Shown here piece by piece: positions 1 through 7,505 of a stretch of DNA of 20,498 nucleotides (positions are counted from its first letter, which is position 1; each line of letters starts with the position of its first letter). The notes under the pieces are model-generated. The model saw nothing but the letters and a program-made list of their open reading frames with translations, searched no databases and was not told the origin of the DNA. Source of the stretch: CAZXFA01 sp964640085 (GTDB taxonomy: Bacteria; Actinomycetota; UBA4738; HRBIN12); NCBI GenBank assembly GCA_964640085.1, contig CAZXFA010000036.1:1-20498 (forward strand). Direction: 5' to 3'. The translations under genes and the position numbers were made by a program.

Positions 1-529
1 CGATCGGCTGTTCCGCTGGATGAGCACCTGATCCGTTCCGTAGATGAACCGCTGGATCGCCACGACCACCGCAAGCAGGAGGAGAAGGGGCCGAACATCG
101 CCCACCTTCAGCAGCTCGCGGCAGGGCGGGATGCCGCGCGGCAAGTACGAGACGGGGAACGAAGAAGATCAGGTACGTGATGCCGAATGGACGGCCTGCC
201 CTCCATGGTCTTCCGGAACGCCGAAGTTAGCGACCGCCGCCATCAGAGCCAGGCCCGCCACGAACGTCTGCTGGAAGGGCGCGACGTTCCGAGTCGGGGC
301 GAAGATCTGCGGGATGAGACCGGGAGCGACGATGGCGGTGAATCCGATCGCTCCTATCAGCTGACCTGCTTCCGAGGCGGACGCATCCACATCACCGACG
401 ATCAGGCCGCCGAAGACGACATACAGCCCGAGGGTGATGACGTTCAGCCCGCTGAACCAGACGGAACCGCGCGACCTTGCAGCCGGGCCGTCCCCGGTAA
501 TCAGGGGGTTGCCTTCGGCTCAGATTCAT
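1..529 (-). pseudogene. Broken membrane-protein gene, frameshifted, runs off left edge
   Basis: No single open frame spans this stretch, but four pieces in alternating minus-strand frames read as one hydrophobic protein. An ATG at 529-527 has a strong GAGGAG ribosome site and begins MNLSRRQPPD. The frame then switches to a piece (about 460-169) containing VWFSGLNVITLGLYVVFGG and two more hydrophobic stretches. It switches again to FGITYLIFFVPRLVLAARHP (about 189-130). A last switch gives VRPLLLLLAVVVAIQRFIYG, which stays open to base 1. Together they would make about four to five membrane helices. The start overlaps the 3' end of the transporter gene by 29 bases, as expected for a second gene of its operon. 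I do not recognise the family. Real decay and sequencing error near a contig end are both possible. The broken reading is clear; the function is not. Confidence 0.6.
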
Positions 530-2099
530 CTCTCCTCGACACCGCTACTGCATCGCGCCCTTCGGCAATCTGACTCGTCACGACCGCTGCGAGTTGTGCC
601 GGAGCGTCCTGGGATGGGAGCCGGCGTAGGACCAGGATCGAGCCCGCCGCCAGCAGCACGGCGCCCGCGAGCATCGCCAGGCCGAACCCGTCCATGAACG
701 CGGCGTTGGCGGCGTCACGGAGCGCCTCTCCGGCGGCTCCTGCCATGCCGCCCGCCACCTCCAGCGCCGCACCAATCGAGCGCTTGGCCACAGCCGCCAC
801 TTCCGTTCCGAGGGGTGAGACGGCCTCGGTGATCCCGGACCTGTAGCCGGCGTTGGCCAGCGCGCCCACGATCCCGATGCCGAGCGCCGCGCCCACCTGG
901 CGGCCGGAATCGTTGATCGCCGAGCCGAGGCCAGCGTTCGCGCCGGGCACCGCGGCCATGACAGCGTCAGTGGACGGGACGAACGCGGCGCCGACCCCGA
1001 GCCCGATCAGAAGCAGGGCCGCTCCAACGAACCAGTACGAGGTCCCGGCCCCCACCTGGGAGAGAGCAGCGAACAGGACGGCGGCTCCGCTCAGGGCGGC
1101 GGCCACGACGCGCGTCGTGCCCATCCGCGGGACCAGCCGTTGGGTGAGCGGACCGGCGATGCCGAACCCGATCGCGAGCGGCAAGAATCGCAGGCCGGCC
1201 TGGAAGGGCGTGTACCCCTGCACGAACTGGAGGTATTGCGTGAGCTCAAACGCGAGCCCCGTGAGGGCGAGCGCGGCCAGGGTCACCGCAGCCGTTCCCC
1301 ATCTCAGGCGGGGGTTGCGGAACAGCCGGAGGTCGAGCATCGGCCCCCGCACCCTGGCCTCGTGCACGACGAAGGCGGCTCCGGTGACGACCGCCGCCCC
1401 GAGGAAGCCGAGCACGGTCGTGCTCGTCCATCCGGCGGTGGGCGCCTCGATGATCGCGTAGATGAGCGAGGTCAGCGCGGCGATCGAGAGCACAAGCCCC
1501 GGCACGTCCGCGCGCTTGGGCGAAGGGTCACGGCTCTCCGGCACCAAGACCCACCCGGCAGCCAGCGCGACCATGGCGATCGGCAAATTCAGCAGGAACA
1601 CCGAGCCCCACCAGAACTGCTCGAGGAGCCAGCCACCGGCGATCGGGCCGAGGGGGATCCCGATGCTCGCGATCCCCGTCCAGATCCCGATCGCCTTGAC
1701 CCGTTCCTCTCGGGGGAAGACGTCGATCAGGACCGACAGGGTGGAGGGCATGATCATGGCCCCTCCAACCCCCATCAGCGACCGGGCCACGATCAGCTGC
1801 AAGGCCGTGCCCGCATGGGCCCCGAACACGCTCGCGCCGGCGAAGACGACGAGTCCGAGCTGCAGGAAACGCTTCCGGCCGAACCGGTCGCCGAGCGCCC
1901 CCATCGTGAGCAGGAGGCCGGCGAAGACCACGATGTAGGAGTCGACGATCCACTGAAGAGCGGAGGCGGACGCGCCGAGCTCCCGCTGCAGCGTCGGGAC
2001 GGCGACGTTGATGATCGTGTCGTCGATGATGATGATCAGCAGGCTCACCGACAGCGTCGCCAGGGTCCACCAGCGGCGCCGGTACTTGTCGACTCGCAT
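501..2099 (-). CDS. DHA2-family (EmrB/QacA-like) MFS drug efflux transporter
   Basis: A 532-residue major facilitator of the 14-helix drug:H+ antiporter type, which expels toxic compounds across the cytoplasmic membrane using the proton gradient. Family marks are the helix 1 signature with paired acids (IIIIDDTIINVAVPTLQREL), the loop 2-3 motif A (GALGDRFGRKRF), the helix 5 antiporter motif C region (GIPLGPIAGGWLLE) and many alternating hydrophobic segments to the C terminus. I chose the ATG at 2099 because AGGGAGG lies 4-5 bases upstream and the protein then begins MRVDKYRRRWW just before helix 1. An in-frame ATG at 2183 (also with a GGAGGG site) and a GTG at 2207 would add 28 or 36 polar residues. 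It is divergent from a TetR gene across candidate operators, the usual layout for a regulator-controlled efflux pump. The substrate cannot be told from sequence. Confidence 0.92.
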   Translation of the reverse strand: MRVDKYRRRWWTLATLSVSLLIIIIDDTIINVAVPTLQRELGASASALQWIVDSYIVVFAGLLLTMGALGDRFGRKRFLQLGLVVFAGASVFGAHAGTALQLIVARSLMGVGGAMIMPSTLSVLIDVFPREERVKAIGIWTGIASIGIPLGPIAGGWLLEQFWWGSVFLLNLPIAMVALAAGWVLVPESRDPSPKRADVPGLVLSIAALTSLIYAIIEAPTAGWTSTTVLGFLGAAVVTGAAFVVHEARVRGPMLDLRLFRNPRLRWGTAAVTLAALALTGLAFELTQYLQFVQGYTPFQAGLRFLPLAIGFGIAGPLTQRLVPRMGTTRVVAAALSGAAVLFAALSQVGAGTSYWFVGAALLLIGLGVGAAFVPSTDAVMAAVPGANAGLGSAINDSGRQVGAALGIGIVGALANAGYRSGITEAVSPLGTEVAAVAKRSIGAALEVAGGMAGAAGEALRDAANAAFMDGFGLAMLAGAVLLAAGSILVLRRLPSQDAPAQLAAVVTSQIAEGRDAVAVSRRDESEPKATP

Positions 2100-2222
2100 T
2101 GGTCCTCCCTGGTCGGTGATCTGGCCCGTCAGCAGCTCCGAGCTCATCCGTCCGTCCCCGTCGTGTCCGTCTCGCGAGGTCATTCGTCTCTCCCTCCGGG
2201 CTTCCACGGATCCCGCATGGTT

Positions 2223-2235
2223 ATCCGTTACGGAT
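2223..2235. promoter_or_regulatory. Inverted repeat, candidate TetR operator 1
   Basis: ATCCGTTACGGAT is a perfect palindrome around a central T, in the divergent gap between the efflux gene and tetR. Its place, upstream of both starts and about 10 bases from a second inverted repeat, suits a binding site for the adjacent TetR protein. No binding data; the role is inferred from position and symmetry. Confidence 0.45.
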
Positions 2236-2246
2236 CATGCATCCAC

Positions 2247-2267
2247 TACCGAACGCTATGTTCGATA
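2247..2267. promoter_or_regulatory. Inverted repeat, candidate TetR operator 2
   Basis: A 21-base imperfect palindrome of the form TA-N-CGAAC-N5-GTTCG-N-TA, with all seven outer positions per arm matching except one. Length and spacing are typical of TetR-family operators. It lies just upstream of a possible tetR -10 element (TACGAT, 2274-2279), where a bound repressor would block transcription. Function is inferred. Confidence 0.5.
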
Positions 2268-2363
2268 ACGTGCTACGATTCGGGGCGTGCGTCAACAACC
2301 AGATTGCCCGGGGCCGTTCAGAAGGGAACGCGACGGGGCCGGTTGTCCGGAAACGGAGGGCCG

Positions 2364-2948
2364 ATGGTGAGCTCGGCAACGACGGATCGGCGGGTACGGC
2401 GAACGCGAGAGCTCCTCCGGAGCGCCCTCACCTCGCTCATCTTGGAGAAGGGGTATGAGCGCATCACGGTCCAAGACATACTCGACCGGGCAGACGTCGG
2501 ACGATCGACCTTCTATGCGCACTACCGCGACAAGGACGATCTCCTGATGAGCGGCTTCGAGGATATCCGTTCGGTCCTAGCTGGTGAGATGCACTCGGCC
2601 GAGATGGCGGGGGGAGGAAGGGGTGAGTTCCTGCTACCCCTTCTCGCCGTCTTGAAGCACGTCGAAGAGCACCGACAGCTCAAAGCCATGGCGAGGAACG
2701 ATCTGGTCATGCGTTTTCTCCGCGAGAGCGTGTCGGGGATCGTTCGAGAGGACCTCCGGTCCCGGTTCCCAGGATGGAAGGGGGACCAGACGCAGTTCGA
2801 AGCCGCGGTGCAGTTCGTGGTCAGCGCCCTGATGGGGCTGCTCACCTGGTGGCTGGATAAGGACGTCCCCTACTCGGCGGAGGAGATCTACTCGACCTTC
2901 AAGCGGCTGACGACGCAGGGCGTCCGGCCTTTTCTCGCGGGCGCCTGA
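2364..2948 (+). CDS. TetR/AcrR-family transcriptional regulator
   Basis: A 194-residue one-domain-plus-ligand-pocket regulator. Residues 9-60 form the TetR_N DNA-binding domain: RRTRELLRSALTSLILEKG, then the helix-turn-helix ITVQDILDRADVGRSTFYAH and the closing YRDKDDLL. The remaining 130 residues are helical, with a C-terminal half (AAVQFVVSALMGLLTWWL) typical of TetR effector domains. The ATG at 2364 has GGAGGG at 2355-2360. The open frame runs much further upstream, but that part is only the antisense shadow of the transporter. Divergence from the efflux gene and the inverted repeats between them suggest it represses the pump, and possibly itself, until a ligand binds. The ligand is unknown. 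Confidence 0.92.
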   Translation: MVSSATTDRRVRRTRELLRSALTSLILEKGYERITVQDILDRADVGRSTFYAHYRDKDDLLMSGFEDIRSVLAGEMHSAEMAGGGRGEFLLPLLAVLKHVEEHRQLKAMARNDLVMRFLRESVSGIVREDLRSRFPGWKGDQTQFEAAVQFVVSALMGLLTWWLDKDVPYSAEEIYSTFKRLTTQGVRPFLAGA

Positions 2949-2950
2949 GT

Positions 2951-3366
2951 TCCGGCGATCCGTTCGACCAGCTGGGTTCCGGGACGTCCGATCCGATCCC
3001 GCTGGATGCCCTACCACCCTGCGAGTCGGTTGCCGAGGAGATCGAGGCGGTCATGGAGGCCGTGAACTGCGAGCAAGCCTTCATCTTGGCCGGCGGCCCC
3101 AGCGTTCCCCGCTGCCATGCCGTTCGAAGCCACCCTCCCCGAGCGAGTGCGGGCCTCGGCAAAGGTCAGGATGGCGATCGGCTCGGATGTCGCCTTCCGC
3201 GATAGGACGCCGCCTCAAGGGACTCGACGGGCGCTGGCAGCCCTTCTCGGTGCTGAAAGGAGGCAGCTTGCGGACCCTGATCCGCGGTCTCGGGCGCCTC
3301 AATCAGGCTCGACCGTCGTGGCAAGGGTGCAACCACCACGGTTCCCCTGAGGACTCTCACCCTTGA
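2951..3366 (+). pseudogene. Remnant of an alpha/beta-hydrolase-class III nucleotidyl cyclase gene
   Basis: Three short pieces in three different frames resemble one known protein type. Piece A (2951-3095) reads PFDQLGSGTSDPIPLDALP and later IEAVMEAVNCEQAFILAGG, matching the FDxRGTGxSDP and DDxxAVMDAVGxERA pattern of hydrolase domains carried by actinobacterial cyclase proteins. Piece B (3117-3206) reads FEATLPERVRAS, then IGSDVAFRDR. Piece C (from 3208) reads RRLKGLDGRWQPFSVL, which with the end of B matches the GSGIxFxDRGxHxLKGVxGxWxLFxV tail of the cyclase domain. The N terminus, the hydrolase end and nearly all the catalytic cyclase domain are missing, so an internal deletion joined the two ends. 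Piece C stays open to a TGA at 3364-3366. The remnant starts directly after the tetR stop. The match rests on family patterns recalled, not on a search. Confidence 0.65.
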
Positions 3367-3422
3367 AAGCCATCCTCCATCCGCGCTACAAGCATGGGGA
3401 TACGGTGAAGCAGGGGGACGAG

Positions 3423-4640
3423 ATGAGCGGACCGGAAGCGACCTCCCACGTCCTGGACCGCCAGATCCGACTGATCCTGCAGGTGGCGATGCTCATCTTC
3501 ATCTACACGGTCGTGGTCGGGATCCTGAACGGCCTCGACCTCGTCGACTTCCGTCGCTCGCTGCTCCTGGCGCACCTGCACGGCGGGACGCTGGGATGGA
3601 TGACCCTCGGGATCCTGGCGGCGACGCTGTGGCTGTTCGGAGATGGGGATCCGCCCGACGCCTCGTCCCTCGGGCTCGCGCGCGGGCTCTCCTACCTCGC
3701 CACCACCGCGATCGCGCTCTACGTGCTGGCGTTCGCGACCACGACGAACGCCCTCCGGCCGACGGCGGGCGCCGCGACCCTGCTGGCGTTGATCGGGTTC
3801 GCGGCCTGGGCCTTCAGCCGAGCGCGCCACGTCACGCTGACCGTGCCACGGCTCTTCGCGCTGGTCGGGCTCACGACCTCGGTCCTCGGCGGGCTCTTCG
3901 GCATGACCAACGGTCTGGCGATCGCCTTCGACTGGACCTGGGTCCCAGCCAGCTTCTTCGAGGCGCACCCGGGAACGATGGAGATCGGGTTCGTGATCCC
4001 CGTGGCCATGGGCCTGGCGGAGTGGGGGCTCCGCCCGGATCGCAGGGACGAGGCCGCGTCGAGGGCGGGCAAGACCCAGGTCGCGCTGCTGTTCGTGGCC
4101 TTCCTCGTGATCCTGATCTCGATCCTCGCCGAGGAGGAGGCGGTGATCGGGCTGGGCACGATGATCGGGATCGTCGGCGTCGTGGTGTTCTTCGCGCGGA
4201 TGTGGCCGACGGCGATCCGGACCTCGCTGGTCCGACGGGCGCCCGAGCGTCACGCGTTGATGGGCGGGCTCCTGGTCGGCGCCGCGATCGTCTACGCCGC
4301 CGTGATCATCAACCTCGCCCAGGGCGACTTCGACCGGGTGCCCGAGGGACAGGGCATCGCGTTCATCCACCTCCTCTCGGTCGGCGGTACCACGAACGCC
4401 CTCCTCGCGTTCATCGTCTCGCTCTCCGCCCGGGCGTCGGAGCCCAGTGCCCTGGACGACCTCGTGTTCTGGGGTCTCAACGTCGGCGTGATCGGCTTCA
4501 TCGCCGGCCTGACGGCGGACGTCCGCGGCCTGATCATGGTGTTCGCACCGGTGATGGGTCTCGCGCTCCTGCTCGCGATCGGTGTGCACCTGCTGCGGCT
4601 GGGCGCCCGTACCCGGGTCGCCGTCGGCACGCGGGTCTGA
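3423..4640 (+). CDS. Polytopic membrane protein with membrane histidines, family not recognised
   Basis: A 405-residue integral membrane protein with about twelve hydrophobic segments and short loops. Histidines sit in or next to helices: H51 and H53 in LLLAHLHGGTLGW, H182 in FFEAHPGTMEIGF and H316 in IAFIHLLSVGG. This recalls the twelve-helix, histidine-bearing fold of heme-copper oxidase subunit I and NnrS-like proteins, but I cannot see a full family motif set, so heme or metal binding is only a suggestion. The ATG at 3423 follows AGGGGG and starts a plausible short N tail before helix 1. A TTG at 3363 in the same frame would add 20 residues lying on the cyclase remnant and is less likely. 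It stands alone between a pseudogene and the DUF2461 gene on the same strand. Confidence 0.75.
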   Translation: MSGPEATSHVLDRQIRLILQVAMLIFIYTVVVGILNGLDLVDFRRSLLLAHLHGGTLGWMTLGILAATLWLFGDGDPPDASSLGLARGLSYLATTAIALYVLAFATTTNALRPTAGAATLLALIGFAAWAFSRARHVTLTVPRLFALVGLTTSVLGGLFGMTNGLAIAFDWTWVPASFFEAHPGTMEIGFVIPVAMGLAEWGLRPDRRDEAASRAGKTQVALLFVAFLVILISILAEEEAVIGLGTMIGIVGVVVFFARMWPTAIRTSLVRRAPERHALMGGLLVGAAIVYAAVIINLAQGDFDRVPEGQGIAFIHLLSVGGTTNALLAFIVSLSARASEPSALDDLVFWGLNVGVIGFIAGLTADVRGLIMVFAPVMGLALLLAIGVHLLRLGARTRVAVGTRV

Positions 4641-4694
4641 AGGTCGCGCCCCCGAACGGCCACCGCCGATCCATCCGGAACCGCCGGTCTCCGC

Positions 4695-4700
4695 TAGGCT
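4695..4700 (+). promoter_or_regulatory. Possible -10 element (TAGGCT)
   Basis: TAGGCT lies 22 bases before the DUF2461 start, in the 81-base gap after the membrane-protein gene. It fits an actinobacterial -10 box with a short leader. No good -35 is visible, so this is weak. Confidence 0.3.
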
Positions 4701-4721
4701 CGGGGCGCCGAGGGAGGATCG

Positions 4722-5375
4722 ATGGGGTTCCGGGGATGGCCGGCCGAGGCGCTCGAGTTCTACGAGGGGCTCGAGGCCGACAACACGAAGACGTACTGGC
4801 AGGCGAACAAGCACGTCTACGAGACGATCGTCCGCGCCCCGATGGAGGAGCTCCTAGCCGAGCTCGAGGCCGAGTGGGGCGAGGGCCGCATCTTCCGTCC
4901 CTACCGCGACGTCCGTTTCAGCAGGGACAAGTCCCCGTACAAGACGCACATCGGCGCGGTGGTCGGCGACGGCTACGTGCAGCTCTCCGCCGACGGGCTG
5001 GCGGCCGGCTCGGGGAAGTGGGAGATGGCCTCGGACCAGCTCGAGCGGTACCGGAGGGCGGTCGACGACGATCGACGCGGGGCGGAGCTCGCGGAGATCG
5101 TCGTCGAGGCGAGGGCGGCCGGGCTCGAGGTCGCCGGTCACGAGACCCTGAAGACGGCGCCGCGCGGCTACGCGAAGGACCACCCCAGGATCGAGCTGCT
5201 GCGGTTCAAGGGTCTGATCACGTGGCGCGAATGGCCGGTGGGAGCATGGCTCGGCTCCGCGCGCGCGATGGAGCGGGTCGTCGGCTTCTTCCGCGCCTCC
5301 GAGCCGCTCAACCGGTGGCTGCACGCCAACGTCGGCCCCTCCATGCTCCCGCCGCCGGAACGCGGCCGACGCTGA
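4722..5375 (+). CDS. DUF2461 (TIGR02453-type) protein
   Basis: A 217-residue protein recognised as DUF2461. It opens with GFRGWPAEALEFYEGLEADN and carries the family core YRDVRFSRDKSPYKTHIGA at residues 61-79. Later come a KTAPRGYAKDHPR-like segment and a C-terminal helical part (ERVVGFFRASEPLNRWL). Length is normal for the family. The biochemical role of this widespread family is not established to my knowledge. The ATG at 4722 has GGGAGG four bases upstream. The gene ends 18 bases from the convergent cytidylate-kinase-like gene, leaving little room for a terminator, and none is obvious. It looks like a one-gene unit. Confidence 0.9.
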   Translation: MGFRGWPAEALEFYEGLEADNTKTYWQANKHVYETIVRAPMEELLAELEAEWGEGRIFRPYRDVRFSRDKSPYKTHIGAVVGDGYVQLSADGLAAGSGKWEMASDQLERYRRAVDDDRRGAELAEIVVEARAAGLEVAGHETLKTAPRGYAKDHPRIELLRFKGLITWREWPVGAWLGSARAMERVVGFFRASEPLNRWLHANVGPSMLPPPERGRR

Positions 5376-5393
5376 CCGCGCCGACGCCGCCCG

Positions 5394-6149
5394 TCAGGCG
5401 CCCCGCGCCACGGCAGCGGCCGGGCCGACCGCCCGAGACCCCTCGGCCGGCGGGAGCACCGCATCGGAGATGAGCCTGGCGGCCTCCACGTACGGGACCC
5501 GGTCGGTGTTGATGACCAGGTGGTACAGGAGCGGGTCCTCGACGTCCACGTCGTAGTACTTCTTCACGTAGCGCTTCCTGCGGACGTCGGCCGTGCGGAC
5601 GTACTCCGCAGCCTCGCGCGGACCGAGCCCCAGCTGCTCCTGGATGTACGCGATCCGGCGTTCCTCCGACCCGATGAGCCGGACGTGGAAGGCGTAGCCG
5701 AGCCTGCCGGTGATGACCGTCGCGCCCCGACCGATGATGATCACGTTGCCGAGCTCGGCCAGGTGCAGGATCGTGTCGGCGGTCTTGCGGACCAGCGTTC
5801 GGACCGCAGGATGCACGCCGAACAGCTCATCCAGCGTGTCGGTGATCTCCGAGACCCGGTCCTCCGGCATGTACTCGGCCAGGCGCTCGGGGAGGTCGTG
5901 CTCCTTCAGCACCTGCTCCACGAGGTTCCGATCGAACACCGTCCACGGGGTTGAACCGGGGCGCGTGCGGTCCCGGAGCATCGCCGCGAGCTCCTCGCCC
6001 ACGACGTGCGCCCCCGAGCCCGCCTGACGGGAGATCGTGACGACCCGAGGCCACGCCTCCGCCGGAAGCCTCGGCGCCTCGCGCGACGGCCAGGTGTGCG
6101 CGAGGGACCCCAGGTACCGTTCCAGGCCGGCCGCCGCATCACTCCGCAT
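5394..6149 (-). CDS. Cytidylate kinase-like family protein (P-loop)
   Basis: A 251-residue protein of the cytidylate kinase-like family (PF13189 type). The nucleotide-binding loop region is VVTISRQAGSGAHVVGEELA (residues 37-56), followed by VFDRNLVEQVL, the core strand NVIIIGRGATVITG (135-148) and a helical end with YVKKYYDVDVEDPLLYHLVI. True CMP kinases share this order, but members of this family often have unknown substrates, so the reaction is not assigned. I took the ATG at 6149, preceded by GGGAGGTGAGG. An in-frame ATG at 6176 or GTG at 6182 would add 9 or 11 residues but would start inside a perfect palindrome and lack a good ribosome site. The gene is divergent from glgA, which may place it under shared control. 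Confidence 0.85.
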   Translation of the reverse strand: MRSDAAAGLERYLGSLAHTWPSREAPRLPAEAWPRVVTISRQAGSGAHVVGEELAAMLRDRTRPGSTPWTVFDRNLVEQVLKEHDLPERLAEYMPEDRVSEITDTLDELFGVHPAVRTLVRKTADTILHLAELGNVIIIGRGATVITGRLGYAFHVRLIGSEERRIAYIQEQLGLGPREAAEYVRTADVRRKRYVKKYYDVDVEDPLLYHLVINTDRVPYVEAARLISDAVLPPAEGSRAVGPAAAVARGA

Positions 6150-6165
6150 CGCAGCCTCACCTCCC

Positions 6166-6184
6166 GGGTGTTCCATGAACACCC
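6166..6184. promoter_or_regulatory. Perfect 19-base palindrome, candidate operator
   Basis: GGGTGTTCCATGAACACCC has 8-base arms around a 3-base centre with no mismatch. It lies in the divergent region between the kinase-like gene (start 6149) and glgA (start 6288). Symmetry and location fit a dimeric regulator binding site controlling one or both genes. A stem in the kinase-like mRNA leader is the alternative. Confidence 0.5.
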
Positions 6185-6231
6185 TAGATCCCGTGCGACT
6201 CTCCGCTCCACGATGAAGGTCATCGGACCGG

Positions 6232-6247
6232 TGGGTCGACCGACCCA
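6232..6247. repeat. Short inverted repeat upstream of glgA
   Basis: TGGGTC and GACCCA flank a 4-base GACC centre, 40-56 bases before the glgA start. It could be an operator half of a larger site or an mRNA stem. In DNA this GC-rich such a repeat is not strong evidence by itself. Confidence 0.3.
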
Positions 6248-6287
6248 GGAGATCCGGGTCGCCCGGGATGCACTACCGTGGGGGGCC

Positions 6288-7490
6288 GTGAGAGCCGTCC
6301 TGCTCACCCGCGAGTATCCGCCCGACGTTTACGGGGGCGCCGGCGTTCACGTCGAGTACCTCGCCCGCGAGCTCGCCCGCCTGATCGAGGTCGAGGTGCG
6401 ATGTTTCGGCCCCGAACGACCTCCGGCGGAGGCCGGCGAACCCGCGGTCCTGGCGTTCGAGCCGTGGGACGTCCTGTCGGGGGAGGACGCGACCGTCCTT
6501 CGGGTCCTCTCGATCGATCTCGCGATGGCGAGCGGGCTCGATGGCGCCTCGCTCGTCCACAGCCACACCTGGTACGCGAACTTCGCCGGGCATCTGGCCA
6601 AGGAGCTCCACGGGACCCCTCACGTCGTCACGACCCACAGCCTCGAACCGCTGCGCCCGTGGAAGGCGGAGCAGCTCGGCGAGGGCGGGTACGCCCTCAC
6701 CCGGTTCGTCGAGCGAACCGCGCTCGAACATGCCGACGCCGTCATCGCGGTCTCCGAAGGGATGCGCGCCGACATCCTGGAGGTCTACCCGCAGCTCGAC
6801 CCGGCACGCGTCCACGTGATCCTGAACGGGATCGACGCCGACGAGTACGCGCCCGATCACGCCACCGACGTCCTGCGTCGTCACGGCGTCGATCCCGACC
6901 GGCCGTTCGTCCTCTTCGTCGGCCGGATCACCCATCAGAAGGGCGTGACCCATCTCCTGGATGCCGCCGCGAGATTCGACCCGGGGGCCCAGATCGTGCT
7001 CTGTGCGGGCGCGCCCGACACCCCGGAGATCGAGGCCGAGGTCTCGTCCAAGGTGGCGGCGCTCGCGCGATCCCGCGGCAACGTGACCTGGATCCGGGAG
7101 ATGCTCCCCAAGCCGTCGGTGATCCAGCTCTTCACGCGCGCCGCCGTGTTCGTGTGTCCATCGATCTACGAGCCGCTCGGGATCGTCAACCTGGAGGCGA
7201 TGGCCTGCGAGACCGCAGTGGTCGCGACCGCCGTGGGTGGGATCCCCGAGGTGGTCGTCGACGGCGAGACCGGCCTGCTCGTGCCGTTCGACGCCGGCGA
7301 GGATCGGAGCCCCGCCGACCCCGGGGCGCTCGCCCAGGGTCTGGCCGACGCCGTGAACGAGCTGCTCGCCGACCCCACGCGGGCCGAGGTGATGGGCAAG
7401 GCGGGCCGCCAACGCGTGCTCGAGCGCTTCACCTGGCGCGAGGTCGCGGAGCGGACGCTGTCGCTCTACCGCGAGCTGCTCGAGCGCTGA
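6288..7490 (+). CDS. glgA: Glycogen synthase, actinobacterial GlgA/GlgM type (GT4)
   Basis: A 400-residue GT-B fold glucosyltransferase using a nucleotide sugar (ADP-glucose in characterised relatives) to extend alpha-1,4-glucan or, in mycobacterial GlgM, to make maltose-1-phosphate from glucose-1-phosphate. The N-terminal acceptor domain has LTREYPPDVYGGAGVHVEYL and HSHTWYANFAG, then THSLEPLRPWK. The donor domain carries FVGRITHQKG (R213, K218) and the GT4 E-x7-E motif in YEPLGIVNLEAM (E295, E303). Length and motifs match the corynebacterial/mycobacterial type (387-400 residues), not the GT5 GlgA of enterics. The GTG at 6288 gives the conserved N terminus; the ribosome site is weak. It lies on the strand opposite the glucan operon. 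Whether it acts as GlgA or GlgM cannot be settled by sequence. The treS-mak fusion in the window makes a role in maltose-1-phosphate supply plausible. Confidence 0.93.
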   Translation: MRAVLLTREYPPDVYGGAGVHVEYLARELARLIEVEVRCFGPERPPAEAGEPAVLAFEPWDVLSGEDATVLRVLSIDLAMASGLDGASLVHSHTWYANFAGHLAKELHGTPHVVTTHSLEPLRPWKAEQLGEGGYALTRFVERTALEHADAVIAVSEGMRADILEVYPQLDPARVHVILNGIDADEYAPDHATDVLRRHGVDPDRPFVLFVGRITHQKGVTHLLDAAARFDPGAQIVLCAGAPDTPEIEAEVSSKVAALARSRGNVTWIREMLPKPSVIQLFTRAAVFVCPSIYEPLGIVNLEAMACETAVVATAVGGIPEVVVDGETGLLVPFDAGEDRSPADPGALAQGLADAVNELLADPTRAEVMGKAGRQRVLERFTWREVAERTLSLYRELLER

Positions 7491-7505
7491 CACCCCATCC
7501 CGACC

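Noticed and set aside
1140..2363. Plus-strand extension of the tetR frame over the transporter
   Set aside because: The extension is charged low-complexity sequence antisense to the MFS gene. The TetR homology and ribosome site place the start at 2364.
3117..3350. A 77-codon plus-strand frame read as a separate small gene
   Set aside because: Only its first 30 residues look protein-like and they match the cyclase relic; the rest is unrelated frame noise.
3357..4814. A 485-codon minus-strand open frame over the membrane-protein gene
   Set aside because: Composition is Arg/Glu/Asp/His-rich shadow of hydrophobic codons. The plus strand gives a coherent membrane protein.
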